A stretch of DNA of 43,588 nt from a virus: the IMG/VR virus record IMGVR_UViG_3300035199_000815, positions 1-43,588 of that record. One strand, 5' to 3'. Positions 27,557 to 36,986 of the stretch are shown here, piece after piece. The translations under genes were made by a program, and so were the position numbers. The notes beneath the pieces were generated by a model. It searched no databases, had not been told where the DNA came from, and saw only the letters and a list, made by a program, of their open reading frames with translations. Positions within the stretch are counted from its first letter, which is position 1. Each line of letters opens with the position of its first letter.

Positions 27557-30500
27557 TCACTTCTTGCATAATTGCCCGTCTGAATTAAATGGATTCGTTC
27601 GGAATGGCGTAAACCACCCAAACAGGTTCATTCCTACCGGTGGATACATTGAAGATTTTAGATTATTTATCAAAATTTGTGAAGGCTTAAAGTCATCATC
27701 ACCAGTGGGGTTGAACTCTCTTGTGTTATAGTAAGCTTTAAAAAGGCGTTTGATGCGGGCTTTGGAGTTGCGCAGGAGTATCTGATCCCAGTTGTCCCAT
27801 TCTTTAACCCCCCAGTAGTCGCTGCGGCGGGGGGCGGAGCCTCCATATTGCCAGCCGTCGGTGCTGCCGTAGCTAAGGGATTTGTCGTCCTGGACGGTGA
27901 TCCGCATACCCGGCTTTTTGCTCGGCGTACTTGAATTCTGTGCTGTGCCGTCGCCGAGCGCTCCCCAACCTGGGCGCGGTGTAGTCTTTTCTCCGATAGA
28001 GGGCATGAATCCCACATCGTTATACATTGCCAAGATCGCTGTCATCTTGGTTGTGCTGAAAATATAACGAGAGAGCAATCTAAATGTGTTATCCTTTTTA
28101 AGTAATTTGATGAGACAAAGTAATATCTTGGTATTAGGAGCCAGCTTTTTAAAGGCTTTAACGGGCAGGTCAAGAGCATCTAGCTCTATTGATGTGAGGA
28201 GAAGCTTTTTCGCCCCCATCACCACAGAAAGTTCGAGTCCATATCGTACTCCCATTTCTCCCGTAATTCCTACTACTCTTTCCTTTTCTTCTCCGGTGTG
28301 ATCATCGATCACTACCGTTTTAACTGTTTCTAGGGTGCCAGGATAAATATCATGTAAGTTGGCTTCGGGATCGTTGGCGACAATCTTATCATAAGCATCT
28401 TCTGTATTGTATCTGCTCCCATTAATACTAATGTACTTCTCTATTATAAAGGGTTTCTCCGAGTCGGGGGCGACAGTCACCGCGTCATAGTCGGCTATAT
28501 CGCCGAGATCTCTCTCGCCCCAAGCCGTTTCCACTTTCACCACTACTTGGTGAGCGTAAACAGTTAATTCTCCATGAGGTGTGTCGGAGTGCTCTTCACC
28601 CTCCATATAGATAATGTTGCCCATTTCATCTTTGGTTATATGATAATAGCCCACATAATCATCGCCGTCAGGTTGTGTGGATAGCTCGCCACCATCAGTA
28701 TAATACGGTCCGTCGGCGTCCTCGTTCTGTTCGTAAGGCACTTCTGGAAGGGCTTCAGCTTTTTCAACAAAATCACCCTGAAGCTGAATGCTGCCGCCAT
28801 CGGAATCGGAGCCGCGACAGAAATACTGCATAAAGTAATAATCCATATCTTTATACTTAGGGTTGAATCCCACTCCCTTCAAGTTGTCTATAAACTTCTT
28901 ACCCATAGTGTTCAACTCTGTCATCACTATTTCTTTGAGAACAAGTTTCGCGTCTTCTTCCGTTTGTTGAATTGCTTCATAATTCTTTTCGGTGCGGAAG
29001 GACGCTAAGGTATCGAATGGCCAATCCTGGGCTTCATTAGTATCGCGGGCTGCCTTTAGTTCTTCCTCATAAGCATAATTGAAGTTTTCTTGCATATCGT
29101 TAATGCGAACAAGTGCATCGATGACGGTTTGTGGTGCGTCAGTTATTTCTTCCGCATCTACACGGCGTGAATACGTTTGAACCGCTTGCTCTAAAAACGA
29201 ATACCAAAATTCTTCATCTTTAAACGTATTAAAAAATTCCCAGCCGGCGGTTTGTGCATCTTTAAATCCTTCTTCCATGACTTCTACAATATAGCTTGCG
29301 TATAGAGCGCTATATGTTTCAGGAAATTGAGGATAAAAGGTACTAAAAGTTGCTAAGCCCTTAACTAAATGTGTGCTAGCATAAATTCTACATGCTGCCG
29401 AAATTAGCCCCTGGATACCTGCCTTGTTGGGGCGCATAAGGATCCTGTTATATGGCAACTCAGTCATACATTCGGGATCGTTTTTTAATCTGTCGTCTTC
29501 GGGTATTGTGGAATAAGCTTGGCTAATTTCTCCTTCAATGCTGCTAAAATCAACTAGATCTGTCAACTGTGGTTTGCAAGGGCTTAATTCAGGGAACAAA
29601 ACCTCAGTCATTCCCAGCCACCCGGTGTTCTTTAAGGGCTTCACATAAACGGGAGGGTTAGAAAAGCTTCCTCCATATGTGCCGGGGTCAAGATAAAAGA
29701 CACGATTTTCGCGAGATTCGCCCAGGTGATCTTGTCGCCACTGCATCGCACTGATCCCCAAAATACCATCATCGTTTGTAATCTTTACTTCTTCACCTTC
29801 TCCGTCTAATATATACGCATCTCCATATTCTGTTCCGCCGGCGCTTTCGGTTTGTCCGGGCTTTACGACATATTCTATATCCGCTTCAGTCAAATCATCA
29901 TACTTGGCGCCATACTTCCATCCTTGCGTGTTCTCAACAATTGCAGTTCTAAAATTCTGAAGAATTTTTGACATGAAAGAGTCATGAAAGTCTTTTATGG
30001 CAGCTTCGGTTCCGGTATATCCAGCATTAGATAACATATTGTACAACAATATTACTTGTGGCATGTATCTACCCTTTGTTCCAAAGGATTGCAAGAAGAG
30101 TGGGTATTCGGAGGTATCTACCTCGTGAAGCGTATTATCGGTCCCTACAAATTCATATTTGCGATCTTTAATTATCATTTCGCCGGAAGCCTCTGCTGCT
30201 TCATCCTCTAACTCTGCAATTTCCTCGTCTGATAATCCGGCTGAGGGTATGTTGGGGACCGCTTGGTTCCTGAGTGTGACAATACTTACGCGAGCATTGT
30301 CCGCAAATACATTGTGAATTGTTTCGACTGGAGTGCGCGTGCCCAATGCGCTCCCATCAGCCCTTTCAATTTGAACACCCTCGGCGGTGACCAGTGACTC
30401 GACCATCTTTGTCCCGGTCACTATAGAACTTGCCGCACTTAATCCCGCAGGAGGGGGTCCCTCAACGAGATCAGAAAGGTAGAGATTAACATTATAACCC

Positions 30501-33500
30501 CATGACCATGGAGTTACTCCTTGAGCGCGTTTTCCTTTATTGTTGTTCTTGAATTGTAGCTGAATGTCCGTATGATCTTTTCGTCCGGCGCGGGTGATGG
30601 TAACCTCTTCATCTTCATAGTCTACTCCAAAGCTTACATTATATCCGTATTCGGGCATTGCCAATAAGTTTATGTTTAGTGTGCCAAACCATCCCTCAAA
30701 TCCCAAGTCTTCAAAACTTCGTGTAAATATTTCAGGTTTTTGCCAGTCGTTGTTGGAATCAAAATTTAATTCAAGTCCTGTCATTTGATCCTTTAGCCAG
30801 CCGGCTACCCACTTGGGAAATTGTCCTTGTTGTTGGTCGACGGAGACCGGATCTGGGAATAGGAGGTCCCACCAGTCGCCGTCCCAGGTTGGCTGTTGCA
30901 CAAAATCTACTCGTTCTCTATCTCCAGAAGTCCGTCTTCGGTGGGCTGAGAGTGGCATCCCAGAGGTATCTGCAAGAATCATGTTGATGAATCCCCAGTC
31001 TGAATCTCCAGCAAACAAGCCACCGTTCCCCAGCATATCTCTCGAAAAATCAACCTTAAGGTGCTCAAGCGCATCGCTCAATACCTTGCTCGTAACTTTA
31101 ACTGCTTCTTCTGACTCAAAAGGAATCAATCCATCATCGCAGCCAGGAGTTGATATAAAGGGAGGCAGAGCGTCCGCTAGCGCTTCTGGGGTGCCCTTCT
31201 GAAGCCAATCTCCGATATTATCCAAATCTTCTAACATTTCTTTTTGCATGTCGTCAAACATTGTTCGACACTGCGTTGGAGTTGCGCGCCCTTCCAACAG
31301 TGTGCACCGCAAGTCTCTAAAATTATTAAGATCTTCTTCAGTCGCACACAAGGAAGGGTTGGCTGGGAACATCGCCGATTCTGGCATGTCGTCTAACATG
31401 TTTCTCATGGAATCTCGAACGTCTGCTGGAAAGAGATTACCCATGGAGCCAAAGAAGTCGGCCAATCCTTGTTTGTTGGGAAGCCCATCTCTAAATTGAG
31501 GATACTCATAATCTAGCAGATCCTCAGCCAATTCCAGAAACTCGTCTGAGGGATCTCCGAGCAGTGCGTTTGTTAGTTCGTCGGCGGTTACTGCCGAAGA
31601 TAGGTCCCCTGCAAAATTCATTACGGCATCGCGGTCAGCTAGCGCGGCGCCGCCGATACCGAGCTTTTCAAACATGTCTGCGATGGTGTCCTCAACTTTC
31701 TGGTCGGAGGCGTCCTCGCCGCAAATAGATTCACGTATAACGTCTGCAAGCTGCGTGCGACCCGTTACGAGTCCCGGGAGAGAGGCGGCAACGTCACCGA
31801 CAACGGCGAGGGCGTTACAAATGGCATCTCCAATTAATTCACATAACTTAACAATCAATTTTATTAGAATGCTCATGATTGTCTGCATAACTACAATCTT
31901 AAAGATTTCAAAGATTTTCTTCGCGAGATCCCAAAAATCTGGGATCCACCCAAAGGGGTTTGTCAGCCCTGGCAGCGTGATGTCGTTTATGTTTTTGCAA
32001 AACGGCAGTTCGATGCTTTTAATAAAATCCATGAAACTGGGGTCAAAGAGCGGTGGGCGCGGGCAATCGAACATAGCGATAACACTAGCAATCAACTGGG
32101 CGCCAGGATACTTATTGAGCATGTCTATGAGTCCAAGAAAATCCTCGGCATATTCCTCTAAGATTGCTGCCGTATAAGCCTGAAGAACGACATCAGAGGC
32201 GGCGCTGGGGCTTTTATGTGCTTGTTCGTATTGTTGTGCGAGAGTGCGTTCTTGTTTGGTGGACGGTCCGCTTTCCTGGCGCTTTTCGGCTTCAAGAGCC
32301 TCTTCGTCGTCCCATGGAGCTACAAAGTTTATTTTTCCAAAGAGCGGCAGGTCGTTCTCGGTACCGGGAGCGGCGCCTTCTTCGATTCTGCGAGATAACC
32401 TTTCGCCTCCCGATTGAGCTTTAAAGAAATCTCCCTCGTTGAGTTTTTGTTGTACTAGTGCGTTAAGCTTGTCTTGTTTCTCCGGAGGCAATCCCACGAA
32501 TAGATCGCCGTAAGTGGTGATATTCATATTCTCCAGAGCTGCTTTTGCTACGCTTGCCAATGCTTGCTCAAGAGTAATTCCTTTGAACAGACATTTAATG
32601 GCATCAACAAGCATCCCTTGCAGTCCACAATTCTTTACTTGTGCCAAAGGTCCATCAAAAAGGTTATCGAGATGCCGCATAGGATTGGGGGGAGCCGGGA
32701 TGGCGCTAGCGAGGTCGGGAGAGTTTTTCTTTGCGGCTGCTATGCGTTGTTCTTGTTTTTCTTTCATGCCGCTGAGTGCGATCATTTCGAGAGTGGCTGC
32801 ACATACTTTTGTAAATACCTGCTCTTCTTTGTTAAGTTGTTTATAGGCTTGTTCACGAGCAAGAAGAAGCATAGGCTTGTGCCCTTTCTCCCCCTTCTTT
32901 GGGTTGGTGGGATCCCACGTTATTCCTAATTTGTTAGTGGCATCAATGGCTTCTTCAACGTCTTTCTTGCATATATTTTTATTGAAAGCATACGCCAGAG
33001 CATCCCCTAAGCCAAAAACATCATCCATGATATCTTGACCAAGTTGCTTCATTTCTTTATCAAGCGCCTGCCCAACGCACCCCAAAGCATCAGCATTAGC
33101 ATTATCCACTTCTTCTCTGGGATAGTTAAACTTTGATACCACCTTAGGCCACGTATAAGTCTCGACGATCTCAGTCCATGGAGTTTCTACTCGTGACTGA
33201 AGAGCACCATCAAGTTTGTCTAGTTGAGCAAAATAGGCGCATGCGGTCGGATCTTTCCATGCTTCTGTTGCTCTCAAACTATCCAGACTTTTATTATATA
33301 ACAATGGAGTCTCGGGGCATCCTTGCACCCAGACTCTAAGTTTCGTTAGCTTATATTCTTTGTTAAATGTAAATTCGAGCTTTTCTGCGCGCTTGATCCC
33401 GAAATTAATAACAATATCGCCAACGCCAAAAATGTTTAATCCTTTTCCATTAAGCCATTCGTCCAATCGCTGCAACAGCGCATACATAAGACTGCCTCTG

Positions 33501-34372
33501 TCGCCCAAACCATCGCCATATTTATCAAAAGCGCTTTTGGTGAATACTTTTCCGGTCAAAGGCGCCTGATCAAAAACGAAGACCCCGTTATCGATAGCAT
33601 TAAAAACGCGATAATAACGAGAATATAAATCCATGGCGCGCCGGAAGCGATTTAGCTTGGGAGCAATCTCGTGCGCCACATACTCGACTACAGTATCGCC
33701 GGCCTCCTCTTCTTCTTCGTCGCTATCGTCTGACGCCTCCTCAATCGAGGCAAAATCCTCATAAGGTATAGTATAAAGAAGCCTTACGCGAGCCGTGTTA
33801 CGCGGGCTGAGGTAGTACTTCGTGAATTGAACAACCTTTGATAGCTCATCGCGAGTAAACTGATCGTTCTTCTTGGTAAAGTTTTTTAGTAACGATTCAA
33901 TCGCCGCTTCTCTATACTCTTCAAAGATTCCTCTAACAAATCCTTCTGCTTCTAGATCCTCTCTCTCGATGGCTTCCAGATCTGGATCTGCCGGCATCTC
34001 GATTGCAGAATAGGCGATAGGGACATTCCCTTCAGTCATAGAGATCGTGGGGTCCCCTCGCCCGCCCATGCCAGCTTCAGACGTCAAATCTATAGTGGGT
34101 ACGCGGACGATATCGCCAATAGTTTGCTCTTTTACTGTGGTGTATTTCGTAACAACCGCCACTTGGTAAGTGCAATATTTCTCGTTAAACCAAGGTTCGT
34201 GAATCTTCTTCTTCTTCCAATTCGGAAGAACTGCGTTTGGATTTCGTCTACAAGGGGGACAATTTTTTACTTCTGCGACAATCTCATCGTCAGGGCATGC
34301 ATCATGTTGAAGATTGCCGTTCTTATCCTGCCATTTTAAAATCTCGGATTTGTTTTTAGTTTCGCCTGCCAT
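27557..34372 (-). CDS. Giant virion structural protein (2271 aa)
   Basis: A 2271-aa protein begins MAGETKNKSEILKWQDKNG. The N-terminal 80 residues contain several cysteines (DACPDDE, NCPPC, EKYC). The first 700 residues are mostly helical and charged. A strongly hydrophobic helical stretch lies at about residues 815-865 (KIVVMQTIMSILIKLIV, then LCELIGDAICNALAV). The later part has Glu-rich and Asp-rich segments. No known catalytic motif is evident. Its place between the hub lysin and gp25/gp6 suggests a central baseplate, tape-measure or hub-scaffold role. The start ATG has no strong ribosome binding site (GTAGAAAATT precedes it) and lies 11 bases after the 352-aa gene. I cannot assign the function. 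Confidence 0.82.
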   Translation of the reverse strand: MAGETKNKSEILKWQDKNGNLQHDACPDDEIVAEVKNCPPCRRNPNAVLPNWKKKKIHEPWFNEKYCTYQVAVVTKYTTVKEQTIGDIVRVPTIDLTSEAGMGGRGDPTISMTEGNVPIAYSAIEMPADPDLEAIEREDLEAEGFVRGIFEEYREAAIESLLKNFTKKNDQFTRDELSKVVQFTKYYLSPRNTARVRLLYTIPYEDFASIEEASDDSDEEEEEAGDTVVEYVAHEIAPKLNRFRRAMDLYSRYYRVFNAIDNGVFVFDQAPLTGKVFTKSAFDKYGDGLGDRGSLMYALLQRLDEWLNGKGLNIFGVGDIVINFGIKRAEKLEFTFNKEYKLTKLRVWVQGCPETPLLYNKSLDSLRATEAWKDPTACAYFAQLDKLDGALQSRVETPWTEIVETYTWPKVVSKFNYPREEVDNANADALGCVGQALDKEMKQLGQDIMDDVFGLGDALAYAFNKNICKKDVEEAIDATNKLGITWDPTNPKKGEKGHKPMLLLAREQAYKQLNKEEQVFTKVCAATLEMIALSGMKEKQEQRIAAAKKNSPDLASAIPAPPNPMRHLDNLFDGPLAQVKNCGLQGMLVDAIKCLFKGITLEQALASVAKAALENMNITTYGDLFVGLPPEKQDKLNALVQQKLNEGDFFKAQSGGERLSRRIEEGAAPGTENDLPLFGKINFVAPWDDEEALEAEKRQESGPSTKQERTLAQQYEQAHKSPSAASDVVLQAYTAAILEEYAEDFLGLIDMLNKYPGAQLIASVIAMFDCPRPPLFDPSFMDFIKSIELPFCKNINDITLPGLTNPFGWIPDFWDLAKKIFEIFKIVVMQTIMSILIKLIVKLCELIGDAICNALAVVGDVAASLPGLVTGRTQLADVIRESICGEDASDQKVEDTIADMFEKLGIGGAALADRDAVMNFAGDLSSAVTADELTNALLGDPSDEFLELAEDLLDYEYPQFRDGLPNKQGLADFFGSMGNLFPADVRDSMRNMLDDMPESAMFPANPSLCATEEDLNNFRDLRCTLLEGRATPTQCRTMFDDMQKEMLEDLDNIGDWLQKGTPEALADALPPFISTPGCDDGLIPFESEEAVKVTSKVLSDALEHLKVDFSRDMLGNGGLFAGDSDWGFINMILADTSGMPLSAHRRRTSGDRERVDFVQQPTWDGDWWDLLFPDPVSVDQQQGQFPKWVAGWLKDQMTGLELNFDSNNDWQKPEIFTRSFEDLGFEGWFGTLNINLLAMPEYGYNVSFGVDYEDEEVTITRAGRKDHTDIQLQFKNNNKGKRAQGVTPWSWGYNVNLYLSDLVEGPPPAGLSAASSIVTGTKMVESLVTAEGVQIERADGSALGTRTPVETIHNVFADNARVSIVTLRNQAVPNIPSAGLSDEEIAELEDEAAEASGEMIIKDRKYEFVGTDNTLHEVDTSEYPLFLQSFGTKGRYMPQVILLYNMLSNAGYTGTEAAIKDFHDSFMSKILQNFRTAIVENTQGWKYGAKYDDLTEADIEYVVKPGQTESAGGTEYGDAYILDGEGEEVKITNDDGILGISAMQWRQDHLGESRENRVFYLDPGTYGGSFSNPPVYVKPLKNTGWLGMTEVLFPELSPCKPQLTDLVDFSSIEGEISQAYSTIPEDDRLKNDPECMTELPYNRILMRPNKAGIQGLISAACRIYASTHLVKGLATFSTFYPQFPETYSALYASYIVEVMEEGFKDAQTAGWEFFNTFKDEEFWYSFLEQAVQTYSRRVDAEEITDAPQTVIDALVRINDMQENFNYAYEEELKAARDTNEAQDWPFDTLASFRTEKNYEAIQQTEEDAKLVLKEIVMTELNTMGKKFIDNLKGVGFNPKYKDMDYYFMQYFCRGSDSDGGSIQLQGDFVEKAEALPEVPYEQNEDADGPYYTDGGELSTQPDGDDYVGYYHITKDEMGNIIYMEGEEHSDTPHGELTVYAHQVVVKVETAWGERDLGDIADYDAVTVAPDSEKPFIIEKYISINGSRYNTEDAYDKIVANDPEANLHDIYPGTLETVKTVVIDDHTGEEKERVVGITGEMGVRYGLELSVVMGAKKLLLTSIELDALDLPVKAFKKLAPNTKILLCLIKLLKKDNTFRLLSRYIFSTTKMTAILAMYNDVGFMPSIGEKTTPRPGWGALGDGTAQNSSTPSKKPGMRITVQDDKSLSYGSTDGWQYGGSAPRRSDYWGVKEWDNWDQILLRNSKARIKRLFKAYYNTREFNPTGDDDFKPSQILINNLKSSMYPPVGMNLFGWFTPFRTNPFNSDGQLCKK

Positions 34373-34382
34373 AATTTTCTAC

Positions 34383-35441
34383 TTATGTGGAATATACATT
34401 CCTGCTTGTGACATATTTGTATCCAATGGGGTATGCATAGTTAAGCTCCCAAACAATTTTATTAACTCGCGTATGCCATAAAGAATTTTGAATGATTGCA
34501 CAATATTGAACTCCTGTGAATCCCTGCATTATACCATAGTGGGGCATCCGCCAATTAATTCCAACGATGGAGTTGAATGCATTCTGTAGCAAAGTCATCA
34601 TATATACAGTCCCAATGAGTTGTCCTAAAATTTTTGATAGTGACCGGAATGCATCTCTAGTATTTTCGCCCTTCGCCACACCCTGTAAATTATTAACACT
34701 CATTTCGGGGAGCCAGTTGGTGGCAGCATACTCCGAAACGCCATCGTTATTTCCTGCTAAAAGCTGAATGGGGGGCGCCGGCATGCTGATTTCGCCGCCA
34801 CGTGAGTTCTTCTCGCCGCCCTTGCCGGCTTTGAACGCAAACGAGCGACCGGTCGTTAGCTTAATTCCCTCTCGCCCGACAAGTCGAACAGCATCTGCTT
34901 TAATTGCAACAGCGGATTGTGCCATCTGCTCTGTCGTCCTACCTTTGGCGATACCAAAGTTTATATCAACGTCTGTAAGTTGGCTAATATATATGCGGGC
35001 GGCGTCGGTACAAATCGACGGGCTTACCGTTGAAACCTCTCCGGCGGGCCCGGAGCCCGGCGGAGTGCCAGCGGATGACATACGTCCTACCACAATGTCA
35101 ATTGTGCTGCATTTATTGCAACCTTGAGCACCGAAGCCGCTAGCAAGACTAGCCGGACGATCACGACCAAATACAATTCCTCCTGCGGCGCCGCCAGGAC
35201 CTAATTGAAGTGAATCGGGTGCCGCTTCAAAATTCATCGGAAGCTCGGGGCCGGCTGTGTGAGCGATTCCCGATTTAGGGGGAACAAATGACGCTAAAGC
35301 GTCGGCTTCCTGATCGATGCCAGCTTGCTCCCAAAATCCCGCCGAGTCCTCAACGCCCATCAATAATTGATTGGACTTTATCAGGGCGCGCTGGCGCTTA
35401 TTCAGAGCCTTTAAGTTTAATAGTGGTATTTTCTTTGCCAT
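34383..35441 (-). CDS. Baseplate-region structural protein (352 aa)
   Basis: The 352-aa protein has no signal peptide or membrane segment. It has a basic N-terminus (MAKKIPLLNLKALNKRQRAL), a Gly/Ala/Pro-rich segment at about residues 70-100, then alternating strands such as ARIYISQLTDVDINFGIAKG and AVAIKADAVRLVGREGIKLT, which resemble the repetitive beta-helix parts of phage spike and hub proteins. A CNKC pair lies near residue 110. It sits right after the hub lysin, so a spike or hub-associated component is inferred. The start ATG follows a weak ribosome binding site (AGAG) in a 70-base gap that also contains a TTATTTAA motif. Confidence 0.72.
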   Translation of the reverse strand: MAKKIPLLNLKALNKRQRALIKSNQLLMGVEDSAGFWEQAGIDQEADALASFVPPKSGIAHTAGPELPMNFEAAPDSLQLGPGGAAGGIVFGRDRPASLASGFGAQGCNKCSTIDIVVGRMSSAGTPPGSGPAGEVSTVSPSICTDAARIYISQLTDVDINFGIAKGRTTEQMAQSAVAIKADAVRLVGREGIKLTTGRSFAFKAGKGGEKNSRGGEISMPAPPIQLLAGNNDGVSEYAATNWLPEMSVNNLQGVAKGENTRDAFRSLSKILGQLIGTVYMMTLLQNAFNSIVGINWRMPHYGIMQGFTGVQYCAIIQNSLWHTRVNKIVWELNYAYPIGYKYVTSRNVYST

Positions 35442-35461
35442 AGGTTTTCTCTAACTTTACC

Positions 35462-35469
35462 TTAAATAA
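35462..35469 (-). promoter_or_regulatory. Candidate late promoter, TTATTTAA (weak match)
   Basis: In the 70-base gap between the hub lysin and the 352-aa gene, the coding strand reads AATTATTTAAGG, about 20 bases before the ATG. It departs from TATTTAT at one position. It is included because of its equal location in the gap, not because of sequence alone. Confidence 0.28.
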
Positions 35470-35511
35470 TTATTAATTTGTATGAAATTGTGCACATTTT
35501 CCTGTAAATGT

Positions 35512-36918
35512 TTATCGGGATGCGAGGGCGCTGCACATGGCGGATCCTTTTTTCCAATAATAAGTGCTTGGCAATGTGCCGTTTCCGTCGGTCACTTCAG
35601 AGCCACCCTCGCGCATTCCAATGGCACCACAGGGCTTGCCGCCGGCTGATCGGCAGCTTTTCCCGCCGGAGCCGGCGAGATGGGCGGCTCCTAGCATCCC
35701 GGCGACATCCGCAACGTTATTTAAATCTACATGCCCCTTTATTGAATTGAATTTGCGCTGCACCAACGCATCCATGGATTTCTCTTGAGCGGAGTCGTTT
35801 CCTAAATATTGATTTACGTGATTGACGCCGGCGGTGCCTCTCCAGTTGTTGGTATAGCGTTCCGTAGTTGGCTTACCGTCCGAATCTAGTTTAAATGCGA
35901 GTTCTCGATTTTCGAGAATGCTCATAACGCACGACTTGGATCCCGCATGCTGTCCGCCGCATTTTGACCGAACATGTTTCCACACTCCTTTTTGTAAAAA
36001 TCTAGTATCTTCAAGTGCTATGACACCAAATTGGTATTTGCCTAGATATGCTGCTTGATTGTTGGAGTTAACATCTCCTTCTGTTTTGGCAATGGATTTT
36101 TTGAAATCTTTCCAAGCTGAACCAAAATAGGCTTTTATGTTTGTGGCTGAGGCATCGGCCGGTGGGGGCGCGCACGGTAGGGCGGCTTTGATGGCAGCAA
36201 AATCTACATTATACCGTGTGGACTTCGCCTTTTTGTATAGCGATAGGGATCCGGGGCGTGCATTTGGTAGACCAGCACTACCGCCGGACCCACCACCACC
36301 AGTACCACCAGCCATCATGGAATAATCTAATTCGAGAATGTCTCCGAGTTCCGTATAATCAAACTGGTCAAATTGACCTTTCAAATTTGTGCGGCACATC
36401 TTATCAACATCAGAACCCTCACCCACTGACTCCAGTGAATCAAAAAAAGCATATTGAAGATTGAATTTAAAATCGCCAGGCATAATTGTAACCTTTACTC
36501 TGTCACCAATATCCGGGATTTTCCCTTCGAACTTCTCGCTAGAGAAAAATTTGGTATGCCAAGAACATATCTTAGAGACACAGCCTGCTTGTTTCGCACT
36601 AGTAACCAAGCAAGGGTCAGGGACTGTCACATGTGGCGATGGAGCATCTCCTCCCTCAGACAATATTCGACCCATAAAAACAATGCGAGCAGTCTTGCTG
36701 TTTTCCCACAGTGGGTCTTTTGCCTTGGAGGCTGCCATAACTGCCTTAAAATCGTTTACACTCAAAGGGAGCGGCCGCGTTAAAACTCTTACAATGAACG
36801 TGCTGCGAGATCCATATATATCGGGAGCAACAGCTTGGCGAATTGAGTTCATTCTAAACTGACCAGCGCCGTGTGGCGTTGTCATTAAAGCGCGATCATA
36901 TTTTCTTTTTACTGACAC
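35512..36918 (-). CDS. Baseplate hub protein with lysozyme-like domain (468 aa)
   Basis: The N-terminal domain of roughly 190 residues (APDIYG ... FIVRVLTRPLPLS ... IVFMGRILSEG ... IPDIGDRVKVTIMPG ... QYAFFDSLESV) is shared with the 579-aa gene next door and contains a strand pattern suggestive of an OB fold, as in tail hub proteins. After a Gly-rich linker, the C-terminal half carries a lysozyme/transglycosylase-like domain: a likely catalytic Glu at about residue 280 in AKTEGD, then YLGKYQFGVIAL. Cysteines later in the domain may form disulfides. This fits a gp5-like hub that digests peptidoglycan during infection. The start is GTG at 36916-36918 with AAAGGAG 7 bases upstream; a longer frame to 37020 lacks this support and does not align with the paralog. 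Confidence 0.85.
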   Translation of the reverse strand: MSVKRKYDRALMTTPHGAGQFRMNSIRQAVAPDIYGSRSTFIVRVLTRPLPLSVNDFKAVMAASKAKDPLWENSKTARIVFMGRILSEGGDAPSPHVTVPDPCLVTSAKQAGCVSKICSWHTKFFSSEKFEGKIPDIGDRVKVTIMPGDFKFNLQYAFFDSLESVGEGSDVDKMCRTNLKGQFDQFDYTELGDILELDYSMMAGGTGGGGSGGSAGLPNARPGSLSLYKKAKSTRYNVDFAAIKAALPCAPPPADASATNIKAYFGSAWKDFKKSIAKTEGDVNSNNQAAYLGKYQFGVIALEDTRFLQKGVWKHVRSKCGGQHAGSKSCVMSILENRELAFKLDSDGKPTTERYTNNWRGTAGVNHVNQYLGNDSAQEKSMDALVQRKFNSIKGHVDLNNVADVAGMLGAAHLAGSGGKSCRSAGGKPCGAIGMREGGSEVTDGNGTLPSTYYWKKGSAMCSALASR

Positions 36919-36935
36919 GACTGTTCTCCTTTCTA

Positions 36936-36942
36936 ATAAATA
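36936..36942 (-). promoter_or_regulatory. Candidate late promoter, TATTTAT motif
   Basis: The 68-base gap between the two hub genes reads GATATTTATTAGAAAGGAG on the coding strand. The heptamer ends 17 bases before the GTG start of the lysin gene. Same element as in the other larger gaps; function inferred. Confidence 0.4.
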
Positions 36943-36986
36943 TCTCGGTAGTATGTTTTTTAGGCTATACTTTTCAAAATCCGAGG

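Noticed and set aside
35494-35511. Perfect 6-bp hairpin (ACATTT/AAATGT, 6-base loop) directly after the stop of the hub lysin
   Set aside because: The stem is short and AT-rich and no T-run follows on the coding strand, so I do not call it a terminator.
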